Of a DNA stretch of 64,000 nucleotides, positions 1 to 9,050 are shown piece after piece. The DNA is from Methylaequor sp045563055 (lineage in GTDB: Bacteria > Pseudomonadota > Alphaproteobacteria > Methylaequorales > Methylaequoraceae). The position numbers and the translations under genes are program-made. Location of the stretch: contig JBJKUR010000009.1 in assembly GCA_045563055.1 (NCBI GenBank), positions 1 through 64,000 on the forward strand, in the 5' to 3' direction. Position 1 is the stretch's first letter. Every line of letters starts with the position of its first letter. The notes beneath the pieces were generated by a model that was given only the letters and a program-made list of their open reading frames with translations, ran no database searches and was not told the origin of the DNA.

Positions 1-70
1 ATATTCTTTCAGGTATATTTGTGGGACCTGGAATTGCTATATGAAATCTTCCTGGATGTGTTCTTGACAT
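1..70 (-). CDS. Serine-glyoxylate aminotransferase-like protein, N-terminal fragment
   Basis: Only the first 23 codons lie in the window. Reading leftward from an ATG at 70, preceded by a GGAG ribosome binding site, the protein contains RFHIAIPGPTNIPERI. The PGPTNxPxR motif is the N-terminal signature of the class V PLP aminotransferases of the serine-glyoxylate / alanine-glyoxylate group, which make glycine from glyoxylate. It lies downstream of hemB and metY on the same strand. This short piece is free of frame errors. The family assignment rests on one motif, so the exact substrate is an inference. Confidence 0.6.
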   Translation of the reverse strand, partial: MSRTHPGRFHIAIPGPTNIPERI

Positions 71-134
71 TGTAATCTCCTAATTTATGTTATCTTTTTT
101 TAATCCTATAATTTTTAAAAAATCAAGTTCATTA

Positions 135-1181
135 TCATTTTATTATTTTAAACCATTCTGCAAACTTCTTTTGCAAAATATGAAAAATATTAAAATCTGC
201 TCCAGATCTTTTAATACATGTTAAAACTCTCAATAACGGAGGGTTTGTAGTCAATGAACTTCTCCTTAGATGCATTTTTTTATCATAATATACTCACCAC
301 TCACTTGATATGCTGCAAACAGGAAACTAAAAGAGCTTTCTTTTATTTCTTTGATAATAATCTAAATAGTATCCAAGCTGGTTTGGACCATTATCATATC
401 CGCACCTTCTTTGATATCCTCGAGTGATTCTTTGATTGCTTCCCTTGAGTTTTCTGTAATCAATTTGATACGAATCTTTCTTTGAGTCTTCAAGATTTTC
501 TTTGCTTCCTAATACATCTCTAAAAAGGTGAGTAGAAAATTAGAAACAAAATTTGGAGCTATAAGACAAAAATATTAGTATTAGTAAAATTTATTTGATT
601 CAAGGTTTTCTCTTATGAGTTTAATTCTTCCATCCATCATGTCGCTTGGTGCTATAATTTTCACATCCAGATGATGCAAGATTTAATGACATTTTAATTA
701 GAATCTGTATGGTGCTATCATTATCTATTTTCGCCATTAGAGTCTAGTATGCCATCGTGTCCACTCAATGTATATGGATCTAATGCAAACATCACAAAAT
801 TACTAAGATGTCAGGGAATTCTTTATTGATTGTTTTTAAAAGCTCTACATATCAAAATTATCTTCATTAAAAACTTTCTTTGGCATTGGTAGATTTTTTT
901 TTCAGCTCCAATTTTTGGAAAATAATGCTATTGATTTAATTCCAAAAAACTAACAACTTTACCGAGTTCTCTAAACTAGCTCATCTACGGAATATCTTTT
1001 TATACCCAATCTTTTATTTGAGATAATCTGAGTCATAATCCTCTCGAATGAAGTAAGGCATGGACTAAGTCATTTGTTTTAAGGAAGGTTTCAGCTACAA
1101 GATTTCTTAAAACCCACTGGAACTTCTTAGTCTTCTCCCCCCTGTGGAATGGGAAAACCTCTACTATTGAAAATTTTTCAT
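135..1181 (-). pseudogene. hemB: Porphobilinogen synthase (delta-aminolevulinic acid dehydratase), frame broken many times
   Basis: Read in shifting frames on the minus strand, this stretch gives a continuous match to HemB, which condenses two 5-aminolevulinate molecules to porphobilinogen in tetrapyrrole synthesis. In order I see RNLVAETFLKTNDLVHA near the start, FPKIGAEKKS, then ALDPYTLSGHDGIL (the DPYTxxGHDG motif, around 740-790), IIAPSDMMDGRIKLIREN (around 605-655, with the family's APSDMMDGR motif), and FAKEV near the end. The stop of metY and the HemB start share the sequence ATGA at 1178-1181, a normal coupled overlap. At least several single-base insertions or deletions are needed to join the pieces. 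One example is an extra base just after the GHDG motif. Heme synthesis is normally essential, so sequence error is the likelier cause than decay. Confidence 0.75.
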
Positions 1182-2496
1182 TCAGGACTTTGTTTAATGC
1201 CTGAATCTAAGTCCTCAATAATATCATCAATATGCTCAATTCCAATTGATAATCTTACATATCCTGGTGTAAACACCAGATGATATTTTTTCTTCATCGG
1301 ATAGTTGAGAGTGAGTAGTTGAAGCAGGATGAATAGCCAAAGATCTTGCATCTCCAATGTTGGCTACATGATAGAGAAGTTTCAAGTTGTCTATAAACTT
1401 TTTACCAGAATTTTCTCCACCTTTTAAACTCAAAACCAAAGTAATGAGCCGAAACCCGCCAGGACATATATTTATCCGCTCTATCTCTATGTAAAACCTG
1501 ACATAAGCTTTGGATAAATAACTTTTTCAAACTTTTACTATTGCCATCTAGATAATCTGCTACTTTTTTCTGCATTTTCGCAATGTCTTTGCATTCTTAA
1601 GGGCAATGTTTCTAATCCTTGAATAAATGTGAAGGCATTAAAATGGGACTCATTGCTGAACCATAATCTCTAAGAAGAATAAACTCTGGCTCTTAGAATA
1701 TAAGCAATTGGCCCAAGTGGTTTTGCAGCTTCTGACCAGATAGCACCATGATAAACTTGGATCAGGTTTGTTAAGCATTGGAAAATCTATCACCAGCAGA
1801 TTCCCAATCAAAAATTTCCTCCGTCTACAATTAAAACCTCCTATTGATAAAGCCATGCCCTCCGATATATTTGGTTGTAGAATAAAACTACAATATTTGC
1901 CCCGTGACTTATTGGCTTGCAGATAAGCGGCGCAGCTGTATTATCCATAATCAAAGGTACTTTGTGTTTTTCACCAATTTTTGAGGACTTCATTTATTGG
2001 GAAAAACATTTAAACTTAGGGTTTGGTAAGGTTTTCTGCGTAGATGCATTTAGTTTTCTCATCTATTGCATTTTCAAAATTGTTCAGGTTGAGTGGGAAT
2101 CAAACAAATCTGCATTCTATTCCCATCTCTTTGAGTGTATTTGAAAATAGATTGTAAGTACCTCCATAGAGGTCTGTGGAACTCACAAAAATTATCCCCT
2201 GAATGACAAATATTTTGAATTGAAAAAAGCTGATGCAGCCTGACCTGAAACTTACAGCCATAGCTGCCACTCCACCGTCGAGCTTAGGACATTCTCTCCT
2301 CTAAAAAACTGCACAAGTAGGGTTCATTATTCTAGTATATATATTTCCAAGCTCTTGTAAGGAGAAGAGCTTTTGCAGCATGGTCGGTATTATTAAATTG
2401 ATATGATGTTGTTTGATAAATAGGTACTGCAACAGAAGTAGTCGATTCGTCTCTTCTATGTCCAGCATGTAAAAAACTAAGGTTTCTTCTTTTCAT
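1178..2496 (-). pseudogene. metY: O-acetylhomoserine sulfhydrylase (PLP-dependent), frame broken many times
   Basis: Starting from an ATG at 2496 the first frame reads MKRRNLSFLHAGHRRDES followed by TSVAVPIYQTTSYQFNNTDHA, the N-terminal signature of O-acetylhomoserine aminocarboxypropyltransferase (MetY/MET17). This enzyme makes homocysteine from O-acetylhomoserine and sulfide. Further left come GNIYTRIMNPTCAV, GGVAAMAVS, and the C-terminal block NLKLLYHVANIGDARSLAIHPASTTHSQLS at about 1300-1400, ending in SIGIEHIDDIIEDL. The pieces lie in different frames. For instance, two bases appear to be missing just before the GNIYTR segment. The length of about 1.3 kb fits the intact family (about 430 residues). 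The gene is adjacent to hemB and divergent from the biotin genes. Confidence 0.8.
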
Positions 2497-2541
2497 GTTA
2501 CTTCTTTTAAGGTTAATTTAAATTATATACATAATAAAACA

Positions 2542-3749
2542 GTGGAAAAAATTAATTTCAAAATAAAAAAATTTATCTAGAGAAACTAATAGATTTTGAT
2601 CAAAGCCAAAGGTTAGGTGCTAAAAACCTCAGATACAATAATTTATCAGGGTAAAAAAAGTTAGTTAATTTAGCTAGCAATGGACTATTTAGGGTTATCA
2701 AAAAGACAAGAGTATTATTTATGAATCAGTAAAGTGGCTTAAAAAAAATATGGTTCAAGGTTTATCCTCGTCAAGATTAGTTACTGGCAATTTAGATAGA
2801 ATAAAAATCAATAGAAGATTTGATAAGTAAAAAATATCAATCATGAAAAAAAGTTTAATAATTGGAAATGGATTTCTCTTAAATTCAACTCTTATCCCTG
2901 TATTGACAGGAAAATTTTATTGGTGGAAGAGAAAAAATGTTTTATTTTTTCTGACAAATTAAAATCATTCAAGTATAAAACCACGGATGCTTGATATCTA
3001 GACAGAAGTGTTTCAGATATAATCACCTAGAGTTAAAATCATTTAGAAAGCTTTTTGAAAAAAAGTACCAATCAAGTCCAAAAAAATTAATAATTTCAGA
3101 AAACTTTATTTAGTATGGATGGAGATTTCCTTGATTTAGATGGGATAAGGTATTTATCCAAAAAAGTACAATGCAATTTTATATCTTGATGAGGCTCATT
3201 CCATTGGGATATATGGAAAAAAATGGATTTGGAATTTGTTCAGATTTCAATAAAAAATGAAAACGAGGTTATTGTGGGCACTCTAAGTAAAAGCATTTGG
3301 ATGTTATGGAGCTTTTTTATCATGCTCAAAAAAAATTTACATAAAATTAATTGTTAATAAAATGTGCTGGTTTAATATACTCTACCGTTTTACCCCCCAT
3401 CTGTAATCTTGGTTCAATCTATGCCGCAGTTAAAATTTATACCAAATGCAGTTTCTTTAAGAGAAAAAGTTAATAAATAATAGCAGATTTGTATTAGAAT
3501 CTTTAAATGATTTGAATTTTTGACACTGCCAACTCAAATTCTCATATAATCCCTATAATAATAAAAAAATAGTAAACTAAGACAAAGGAATTTGTGAGTT
3601 CCTTTTAAATAAAGGGTTTTACGTAAAAAGAGATAAAAATCTCCAAACAGTCCCTATAAATAAAGAAAGAATAAGATTATCTATCACTGCAAACTATAAA
3701 AAAAAAACGAATTCTTAAGAATTTTTATAAATATGATCGGAGACTTTAA
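2542..3749 (+). pseudogene. bioF: 8-amino-7-oxononanoate synthase, frame broken many times
   Basis: In shifting frames this region encodes a BioF-like alpha-oxoamine synthase, the PLP enzyme that joins pimeloyl-ACP and alanine in biotin synthesis. Recognisable pieces in order are DFDQSQRLGAKNLRYNN, then LASN-DYLGLSK, a SSRLVTGN segment, IIGNGFLLNSTLIPVLTG, SMDGDFLDLDGIRYLSKK, the PLP-site segment ILYLDEAHSIGIYG at about 3180-3215, and a C-terminal TVPINKERIRLSITANYKK. The GTG at 2542 is only a plausible start. No single frame is open for more than a short distance. Order and content fit the head of a biotin operon that runs on into bioC, bioD and bioA. Confidence 0.75.
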
Positions 3750-3755
3750 GAAAAA

Positions 3756-4460
3756 ATGAAGTATGATTTTTTTTTTGTTCATGGATGGGGCTTTAGCAAA
3801 AGTTTTTGGAGGTCCAGTCAAAAAGCAAATAGAGAAAGAAAAAGTTCTCTGGATACATAGGCAATGTCGATCTTAATTTTTTTAGTAAATGTAAAAAAAT
3901 CAATTAATGAAAAGAAAATTCAATAATAATGAAAATATTTATTGTTCACTCATATGGGTTGAATTGGTTTTTAAAAAAAAAAATTTGAAATGTAAAGTTT
4001 TAATTAATTTTTTTTGGCTTACCAGATTTCATTGGCTTTCAAAAAAAAACCAAATTTTATTAGAAGTGGTTTAGATAAGATGTTATCAGAATTTATTATA
4101 AAATCCTGAAAAAGGTTATTGAAAAAATTCTATGACAAGTGTGAAGTTAGATGCAGTTATATGAAAAAACTTTAATCGGAAAAAAACTTAGTTCATGCTT
4201 TAATAAAATTTAAAATCAAAACAATCAGGACGTTAAAAATTAATTAATGCAAAAATATAATATTTTTTCAATTTATTCTAATGATGATAAAGTTGTAAAT
4301 ATAGGACACAGAAAAGATAAAAAAAAATTGAAAAAGAAAAATCATAAAAATTTCTATATTACCAAATTTAAGCCATGGGTTTTCCTCTAACAAAAAACCT
4401 GATTTGTGTTTTGAAATGATTAAGAAACTGTATAAAAAAGATTTAGAATGCACCCTTTAA
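3756..4460 (+). pseudogene. BioH/BioG-like alpha/beta hydrolase (pimeloyl-ACP methyl ester esterase candidate), frame broken
   Basis: The ATG at 3756 begins MKYDFFFVHGWGFSKSFW. The VHGWG turn is the oxyanion-hole motif of BioH-type alpha/beta hydrolases, which release pimeloyl-ACP from its methyl ester. Later pieces in other frames include a possible nucleophile elbow (FTHSYG-like, about 3945-3960), SNDDKVVNIGHRKDKK (about 4275-4325, possible catalytic Asp), and a C-terminal stretch ending NKKPDLCFEMIKKLYKKD. The position between bioF and bioC, the latter being the methyltransferase that installs the ester, supports an esterase role. The frame is interrupted repeatedly, so catalytic residues cannot be assigned safely. 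BioH and the unrelated BioG cannot be separated with confidence. Confidence 0.55.
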
Positions 4461-5205
4461 AAAAGAAAATACAAACAATCGTTTGATAAAAGTTCTTCAC
4501 TTTATGATATAAAATGCAAAAATTACAGATTGATGTACTGCAAGAATTGTTTAATTTTTTTTTTTCAGAATATAAAATCTACAGATCCTTTAGAAACAAG
4601 TGAAATTTTTAGACCTTGGTTGCGGAAAAAAACAGGTGAGTGCGGAAAAATTATTCTCGGATAGATTAAAAACCAAAAAAAAAATACATTTATTAGATAT
4701 TTCAAAAGAAATGTTGATTAATTCAAAGAAAAAAGTTTTTAAAAAAGGATGTGATTTTACATCATAGTGATTTTGATAATTTTAAAAAAAATTTCAGGAT
4801 TATGATTTCATAACTTCAAATATGTCTCTCCACTGGTCATGTGATTTTTTTAATTTAATGTGCAGAATAGTTAATTCAGTTAAGAGTGGATCAATAATTC
4901 TAATATCTTATCCAAGTTTTATAGAAATGGATGATTTAAGCCAAAAAAAAAATGATCTTATAAATGATTTTCCAGATTCAAATGTTTTAATAAAACTTAT
5001 AGATAAAGAGAAATTTGTTTTGAAAGAAAAAGAGATGATATTTACTGAAACGTTTGACAGTGAATTAGAGTTTTTAAAAAGTCTTAAAATAATTGGTGCA
5101 AACGTAAGTAATAAAAAGAAAAAAAAAATTTTTTATCTTAGGAGAAATTTAAAAAAAATTAATGTTAAATATAAAGTTCAAATTGTTTATTTAAGGAAAA
5201 TTTAA
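4448..5205 (+). pseudogene. bioC: Malonyl-ACP O-methyltransferase, frame broken in its first half
   Basis: BioC methylates malonyl-ACP so that fatty acid synthesis can build pimeloyl-ACP. In shifting frames I see FDKSSSLYDIK (about 4482-4515, the usual BioC N-terminus), FLDLGCGKK (about 4605-4630, the SAM-binding glycine motif) and HLLDISKEMLINSKKKVF (about 4690-4740). From about 4800 one clean frame reads to the stop at 5205: ITSNMSLHWSCDF, where the family has N-x-x-LQW, through LISYPSFIEMD to the C-terminus. The last 127 codons are intact, which marks where the error-rich section ends. The ATG at 4448 overlaps the end of the hydrolase gene. Confidence 0.75.
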
Positions 5206-5209
5206 TTTT

Positions 5210-5846
5210 ATGTCCAAGGGTTTTTTTTATATCAGGAACTGATACAAATGTTGGAAAAACAATTGTATCAGCAATACTAGTTAACAAAATCAAAGGTATT
5301 TATCATAAGCCTATCCAATGTGGTTTGGATGAAAAAGGTAGGAAAGATTCAGATATTATCGAAAATCTTTGTGTAAATAAAACAATTCTTAAGGAGACAT
5401 ATTTTTTTAATGAACCCATTAGTCCAAATATTGCTGCTAAAAATGAAAAAAAAAAAATTTTAATGAGTAAATTATTGAATAAAATCTGTAATAATTTTGA
5501 GAAACAAATAATTATAGAAGGTGCAGGCGGCTTGAGTGTGCCAATTAATAAAAAATATTTAATGGTGGATTTGATAAAATTATCAAAGTTACCATTAATT
5601 TTAGTTTCCAGAACTTCACTCGGTACAATAAATCATACTCTTCTATCAATAAATCTAATTAAGCAAAAAAAAATCAATTTTCATGGACTAGTTTTCGTTG
5701 GTGAAGATATTCCAGAAACAATTGAATCAATTCTTGATTATGGAGAAAAAATATATGGAATGAAAATCCAATTACTTGCTAAAATTCCAAGTCTTAAAAA
5801 ATTAAATAAATCTAAAATTGAAGAGATGCAAAAGTTATTCTTATAA
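5210..5846 (+). CDS. bioD: Dethiobiotin synthetase, one frameshift near its start
   Basis: ATP-dependent closure of the ureido ring of dethiobiotin from 7,8-diaminopelargonate and CO2. The ATG at 5210 starts MSKGFF and then runs out of frame in a run of eight T at 5221-5228. With seven T the frame reads FFISGTDTNVGKT, the BioD P-loop, and continues cleanly to the stop at 5846. Other family marks are HKPIQCG (the usual KPVxxG site) and the IIIEGAGGLSVPI block (about residues 105-120 of the merged protein). The merged length of about 211 residues is normal. It lies 4 bases after bioC and 9 bases before bioA, clearly one operon. The frameshift is best read as a homopolymer error. Confidence 0.85.
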
Positions 5847-5855
5847 TAAAGTAAT

Positions 5856-7154
5856 ATGAAAAAAAAAATTTTAGTAAAAGATAAGAAGTTTTTGTGGCAT
5901 CCCTTTACGCAATCTAAGTTATCGGTTAATCCAATTGTTATAGATTCTGCAAAAGGTGAAAATCTTTATGATATCGATGGCAATGAATATATAGACTTAA
6001 TTTCTTCATGGTGGATAAACACTCATGGTCATTGTAGAAAGGAAATAGTTGAAGCTTCCTTTCAGCAATCAAAAAAATTAGAACAAGTCCTTTTTGCAGG
6101 TTTCACGCATCAGCCAGCAGTTAGTCTTGCAGAAAAGTTGGTAAAAATTTTGCCCAAAAACTTGTCCAGAGTTTTTTATTCAGATAATGGTTCAACTTCT
6201 GTTGAAATAGCAATGAAAGTTGCAATCCAATATTGGTATAATAAGGGAAAAAAGAGAAATAAGTTCGTGGCATTAACAGGAGGATACCATGGAGATACAT
6301 TTGGGGCAATGTCTGTCGGGAAAACTTCAGGTTTCTACAAACCATTTGAAAATATTTTAAATGAAAATTTTTTTATTCCTTTTCCTGATAATTGGAGAGG
6401 TAATAATAAGATAGAACAAGACGAAATTAGGTCTCTGAATAAAGCAAAAAAGTTAGTTAAAGCTGAAAGAAAAAAGATTGCTGCAGTCATTATTGAGCCA
6501 TTAGTTCAGGGCGCTGGAGGAATGAAGATCTGTAGAAAAGAGTATTTAACAGAACTTATAAATATTTTTAAAGAATCTGGAATTATTGTTATTTTTGATG
6601 AGGTTATGACTGGTTTTGGTAGGACAGGAAAAATGTTTGCGTCTGATCACTTGAAAGTAGAACCTGATATTATCTGTTTGGCAAAATCATTAACTGGAGG
6701 ATTTATCCCACTTGCAGCAACTATTTTTAGTGAGGAGATTCACAATGAGTTTGTCGATGATGATCTTGGGAAGACTTTTTTGCACGGACACACCTTTTCT
6801 GCAAATCCGGTTGCATGTTCAGTTGCATTAAGTTCACTTCATTTATTCCAAAAAGACAAAACATTCGAGAAAATAAAGATGATTTCAGAGATTCACAAGA
6901 ATTGTCTTAACGAATTATCAAAAAATTCTCAAATATTTAATATTCGTATGTTGGGAAGTATCGCTGCATTCAATTTTTCTGGTATATCAGATGTTTATGG
7001 ATCTAAAGACAGTCAAATCCTAAGGGAAAAATTTTTAAAAAATGGCTTATTGCTAAGACCAATTGGAAATACTATTTATTTGATGCCACCGTATTGTATA
7101 AAGAAGAAAAATTTAATTAAATCTTATGAAAAGTTAAATGAAATTTTGCAGTAA
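5856..7154 (+). CDS. bioA: Adenosylmethionine-8-amino-7-oxononanoate aminotransferase
   Basis: PLP-dependent class III aminotransferase that converts KAPA to DAPA with S-adenosylmethionine as the usual amino donor. The 432-residue frame is intact and of normal length. It begins FLWHPFTQ, the N-terminal WHPFTQ motif of BioA, followed by LISSWWINTHGHC, the substrate-pocket double Trp typical of BioA. FYSDNGSTSVEIAMK (about residues 107-121) binds the PLP phosphate. IVIFDEVMTGFGRTG (about 244-258) holds the PLP Asp, and LAKSLTGGFIPLAAT (about 275-289) the Schiff-base lysine. It is the last gene of the bioF-(H)-C-D-A operon. No bioB is present in the window. Confidence 0.93.
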   Translation: MKKKILVKDKKFLWHPFTQSKLSVNPIVIDSAKGENLYDIDGNEYIDLISSWWINTHGHCRKEIVEASFQQSKKLEQVLFAGFTHQPAVSLAEKLVKILPKNLSRVFYSDNGSTSVEIAMKVAIQYWYNKGKKRNKFVALTGGYHGDTFGAMSVGKTSGFYKPFENILNENFFIPFPDNWRGNNKIEQDEIRSLNKAKKLVKAERKKIAAVIIEPLVQGAGGMKICRKEYLTELINIFKESGIIVIFDEVMTGFGRTGKMFASDHLKVEPDIICLAKSLTGGFIPLAATIFSEEIHNEFVDDDLGKTFLHGHTFSANPVACSVALSSLHLFQKDKTFEKIKMISEIHKNCLNELSKNSQIFNIRMLGSIAAFNFSGISDVYGSKDSQILREKFLKNGLLLRPIGNTIYLMPPYCIKKKNLIKSYEKLNEILQ

Positions 7155-7178
7155 CTATTTTTTTCGATAATATTAGTA

Positions 7179-8592
7179 ATGTTTGAAAACATAGATCGAC
7201 AAATTGAAGTTTTTTTAAAACCAATCTCAGACTTTATAACAAGTATTGTATTTGGCAGTGTTTCAATCTATCAAACTCAAATACCTCTAATTGTTTTGTG
7301 GTTGGTTTTTGCTAGTTTATACTTTTCAATTTACTTTAAATTTGTAAATATCCTTTTCTTTAAAAGGGCCCTAAATGTTGCTTTTGGTAAATATGACAGC
7401 CCCAATCACCCAGGAGAGATAACTCATTTTCAATCATTTACTGCGGCCATGTCGGGAACAATTGGCTTAGGTAACATTGCGGGAGTTGCAGTTGCTATAT
7501 CTATTGGTGGTCCTGGTGCAACTGTTTGGATGATTCTGACAGCTTTTTTTGGAATGACATTGAAATTTGTTGAAGTTAGTCTTGGGCACAAATACAGAGT
7601 TATTCATAAAGATGGAACCGTATCTGGGGGGTGCCATTAGGTATTTATCAGATGGACTAGGCCAAATGGGCTTTATAAGATTAGGAAAGTTTCTGGCAGC
7701 TTTTTTTGCAGTATGCTGTATTGGAGGCTCATTTGGTGGTGGAAATATGTTTCAAGCAAATCAAGCTTATCAACAAATTTTAGAGGCAACTGGGGGTGAT
7801 AGTAGTTTTCTTTACGGAAGAGGTTGGTTAGCTGGACTAATCTTTTCAATAATTGTGGGTTCAATTATTATTGGGGGGATAAAGTCAATAGGCAAAGTTA
7901 CAGAGAAGCTAGTCCCCTTGATGGCATTTGTATATGTTTTTTCATGCTTATTTATAATTTTTTCTAAATTTGAAATGTTGCCAGATACATTTAGTAAAAT
8001 ATTTTTTAGTGCTTTCAGCTTTGATGCAACAGTTGGAGGGTTTCTTGGATCAATAATAGCAGGAGTAAAAAGAGCAGTTTTCTCCAATGAATCTGGAATT
8101 GGGTCTGCTCCAATAGCGTATGCTGCTGCCAAAAGTGATAATCACCTTAACACTGGGTTTATGTCATTGTTATCTCCAGTTGTTGATACAATTATTGTTT
8201 GCACAATGACGGCGTTAGTAATCATCATAACTGGTGTTTACGAAAATGGATCTGGAATGCAGGGTGTTGAGTTGACATCCAGAGCATTTGAATCAGTTTT
8301 TAGCTGGTTTCCATCTATTTTGGCTTTAGCAATTACACTTTTCGCAATTTCGACTTTGATTACTTGGTCTTATTATGGTTTAAGGTGTTGGACATACTTA
8401 TTTGGTATTGGAAGTTTTAGTAAATACTCTTTTAAATTCATATTTTTAGCATTTACTGTAATTGGGGCATCAATGAACTTAGAGAGCGTTATAAACTTTT
8501 CAGACTCTATGATTTTTGCCATGTCAATTCCTAACATAATTGGACTTTATTTTCTTTCTCCTCAATTGAAAGTTGATTTGCGAAAGTTATGA
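7179..8592 (+). CDS. AGCS-family amino acid:Na+ symporter, one frameshift
   Basis: Two overlapping frames together give a full-length alanine-or-glycine:cation symporter of about 470 residues with about ten hydrophobic membrane segments. The first frame (7179-7640) carries FTAAMSGTIGLGNIAGVAVAI, the AGCS N-terminal sodium/substrate motif, split here from its continuation at a run of six G at about 7625. With five G the protein reads DGTVSGGAIRYLSDG and runs to 8592. Further marks are FSNESGIGSAPIAYAAAKS and STLITWSYYGLRCW. The likely substrates are alanine, glycine or serine, and a location next to glyA is suggestive only. It overlaps rpiB by 4 bases (ATGA). The shift is most simply an extra G in the sequence. 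Confidence 0.85.
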
Positions 8593-9032
8593 AAAAAACA
8601 AATGAAATTATAATTGCTAGCGATCATGCTGGTTTTGGACTAAAACAATATATTATTAAATCCTTTGAAAAAGAATTTGTATTCAGAGATTTGGGTCCAT
8701 TTTCAGATAAATCTGTTCATTATCCGGATTACGCAATTAAAGTGTGTAAAATTGTCGAAAAAGAAAAAAATATAAAAGGGGTTCTAATTTGTGGTTCAGG
8801 TATAGGCATGTCAATGGTTGCTAACAGATTTCAAAATGTAAGAGCTGCTTTGTGTTCAAATAAAAAAATGGCTGAGCTTTCACGAAAACATAATGATGCA
8901 AATATTTTAGTTTTAGGATCAAGGTTGATTTCTAATGAAGAAGCTATTAAATGTTATTTAAGTTTTTTTGAAACTAAATACGAGGGTGGACGTCATCAGG
9001 CTAGACTTGATAAGTTTAATCCTATAAAGTAA
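8589..9032 (+). CDS. rpiB: Ribose-5-phosphate isomerase B
   Basis: Interconverts ribose-5-phosphate and ribulose-5-phosphate in the pentose phosphate pathway. The 147-residue frame opens with IIASDHAGFGLKQYI, the RpiB/LacAB N-terminal motif. GVLICGSGIGMSMVANR holds the catalytic cysteine (Cys68) and the anion hole, and RKHNDANILVLGSRLI follows. Length is normal. Its ATG overlaps the symporter stop, and glyA starts 18 bases downstream, so rpiB-glyA are probably co-transcribed, an arrangement common in alphaproteobacteria. Confidence 0.94.
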   Translation: MKKTNEIIIASDHAGFGLKQYIIKSFEKEFVFRDLGPFSDKSVHYPDYAIKVCKIVEKEKNIKGVLICGSGIGMSMVANRFQNVRAALCSNKKMAELSRKHNDANILVLGSRLISNEEAIKCYLSFFETKYEGGRHQARLDKFNPIK

Positions 9033-9050
9033 TTAATTAATGGAGGCAAA

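Noticed and set aside
1917..2144. A 75-codon plus-strand frame in the left end
   Set aside because: It is antisense to the broken metY gene and has no family signal.
4268..4453. A short hydrophobic minus-strand frame
   Set aside because: It is antisense to the esterase and bioC region, whose motifs are on the plus strand.
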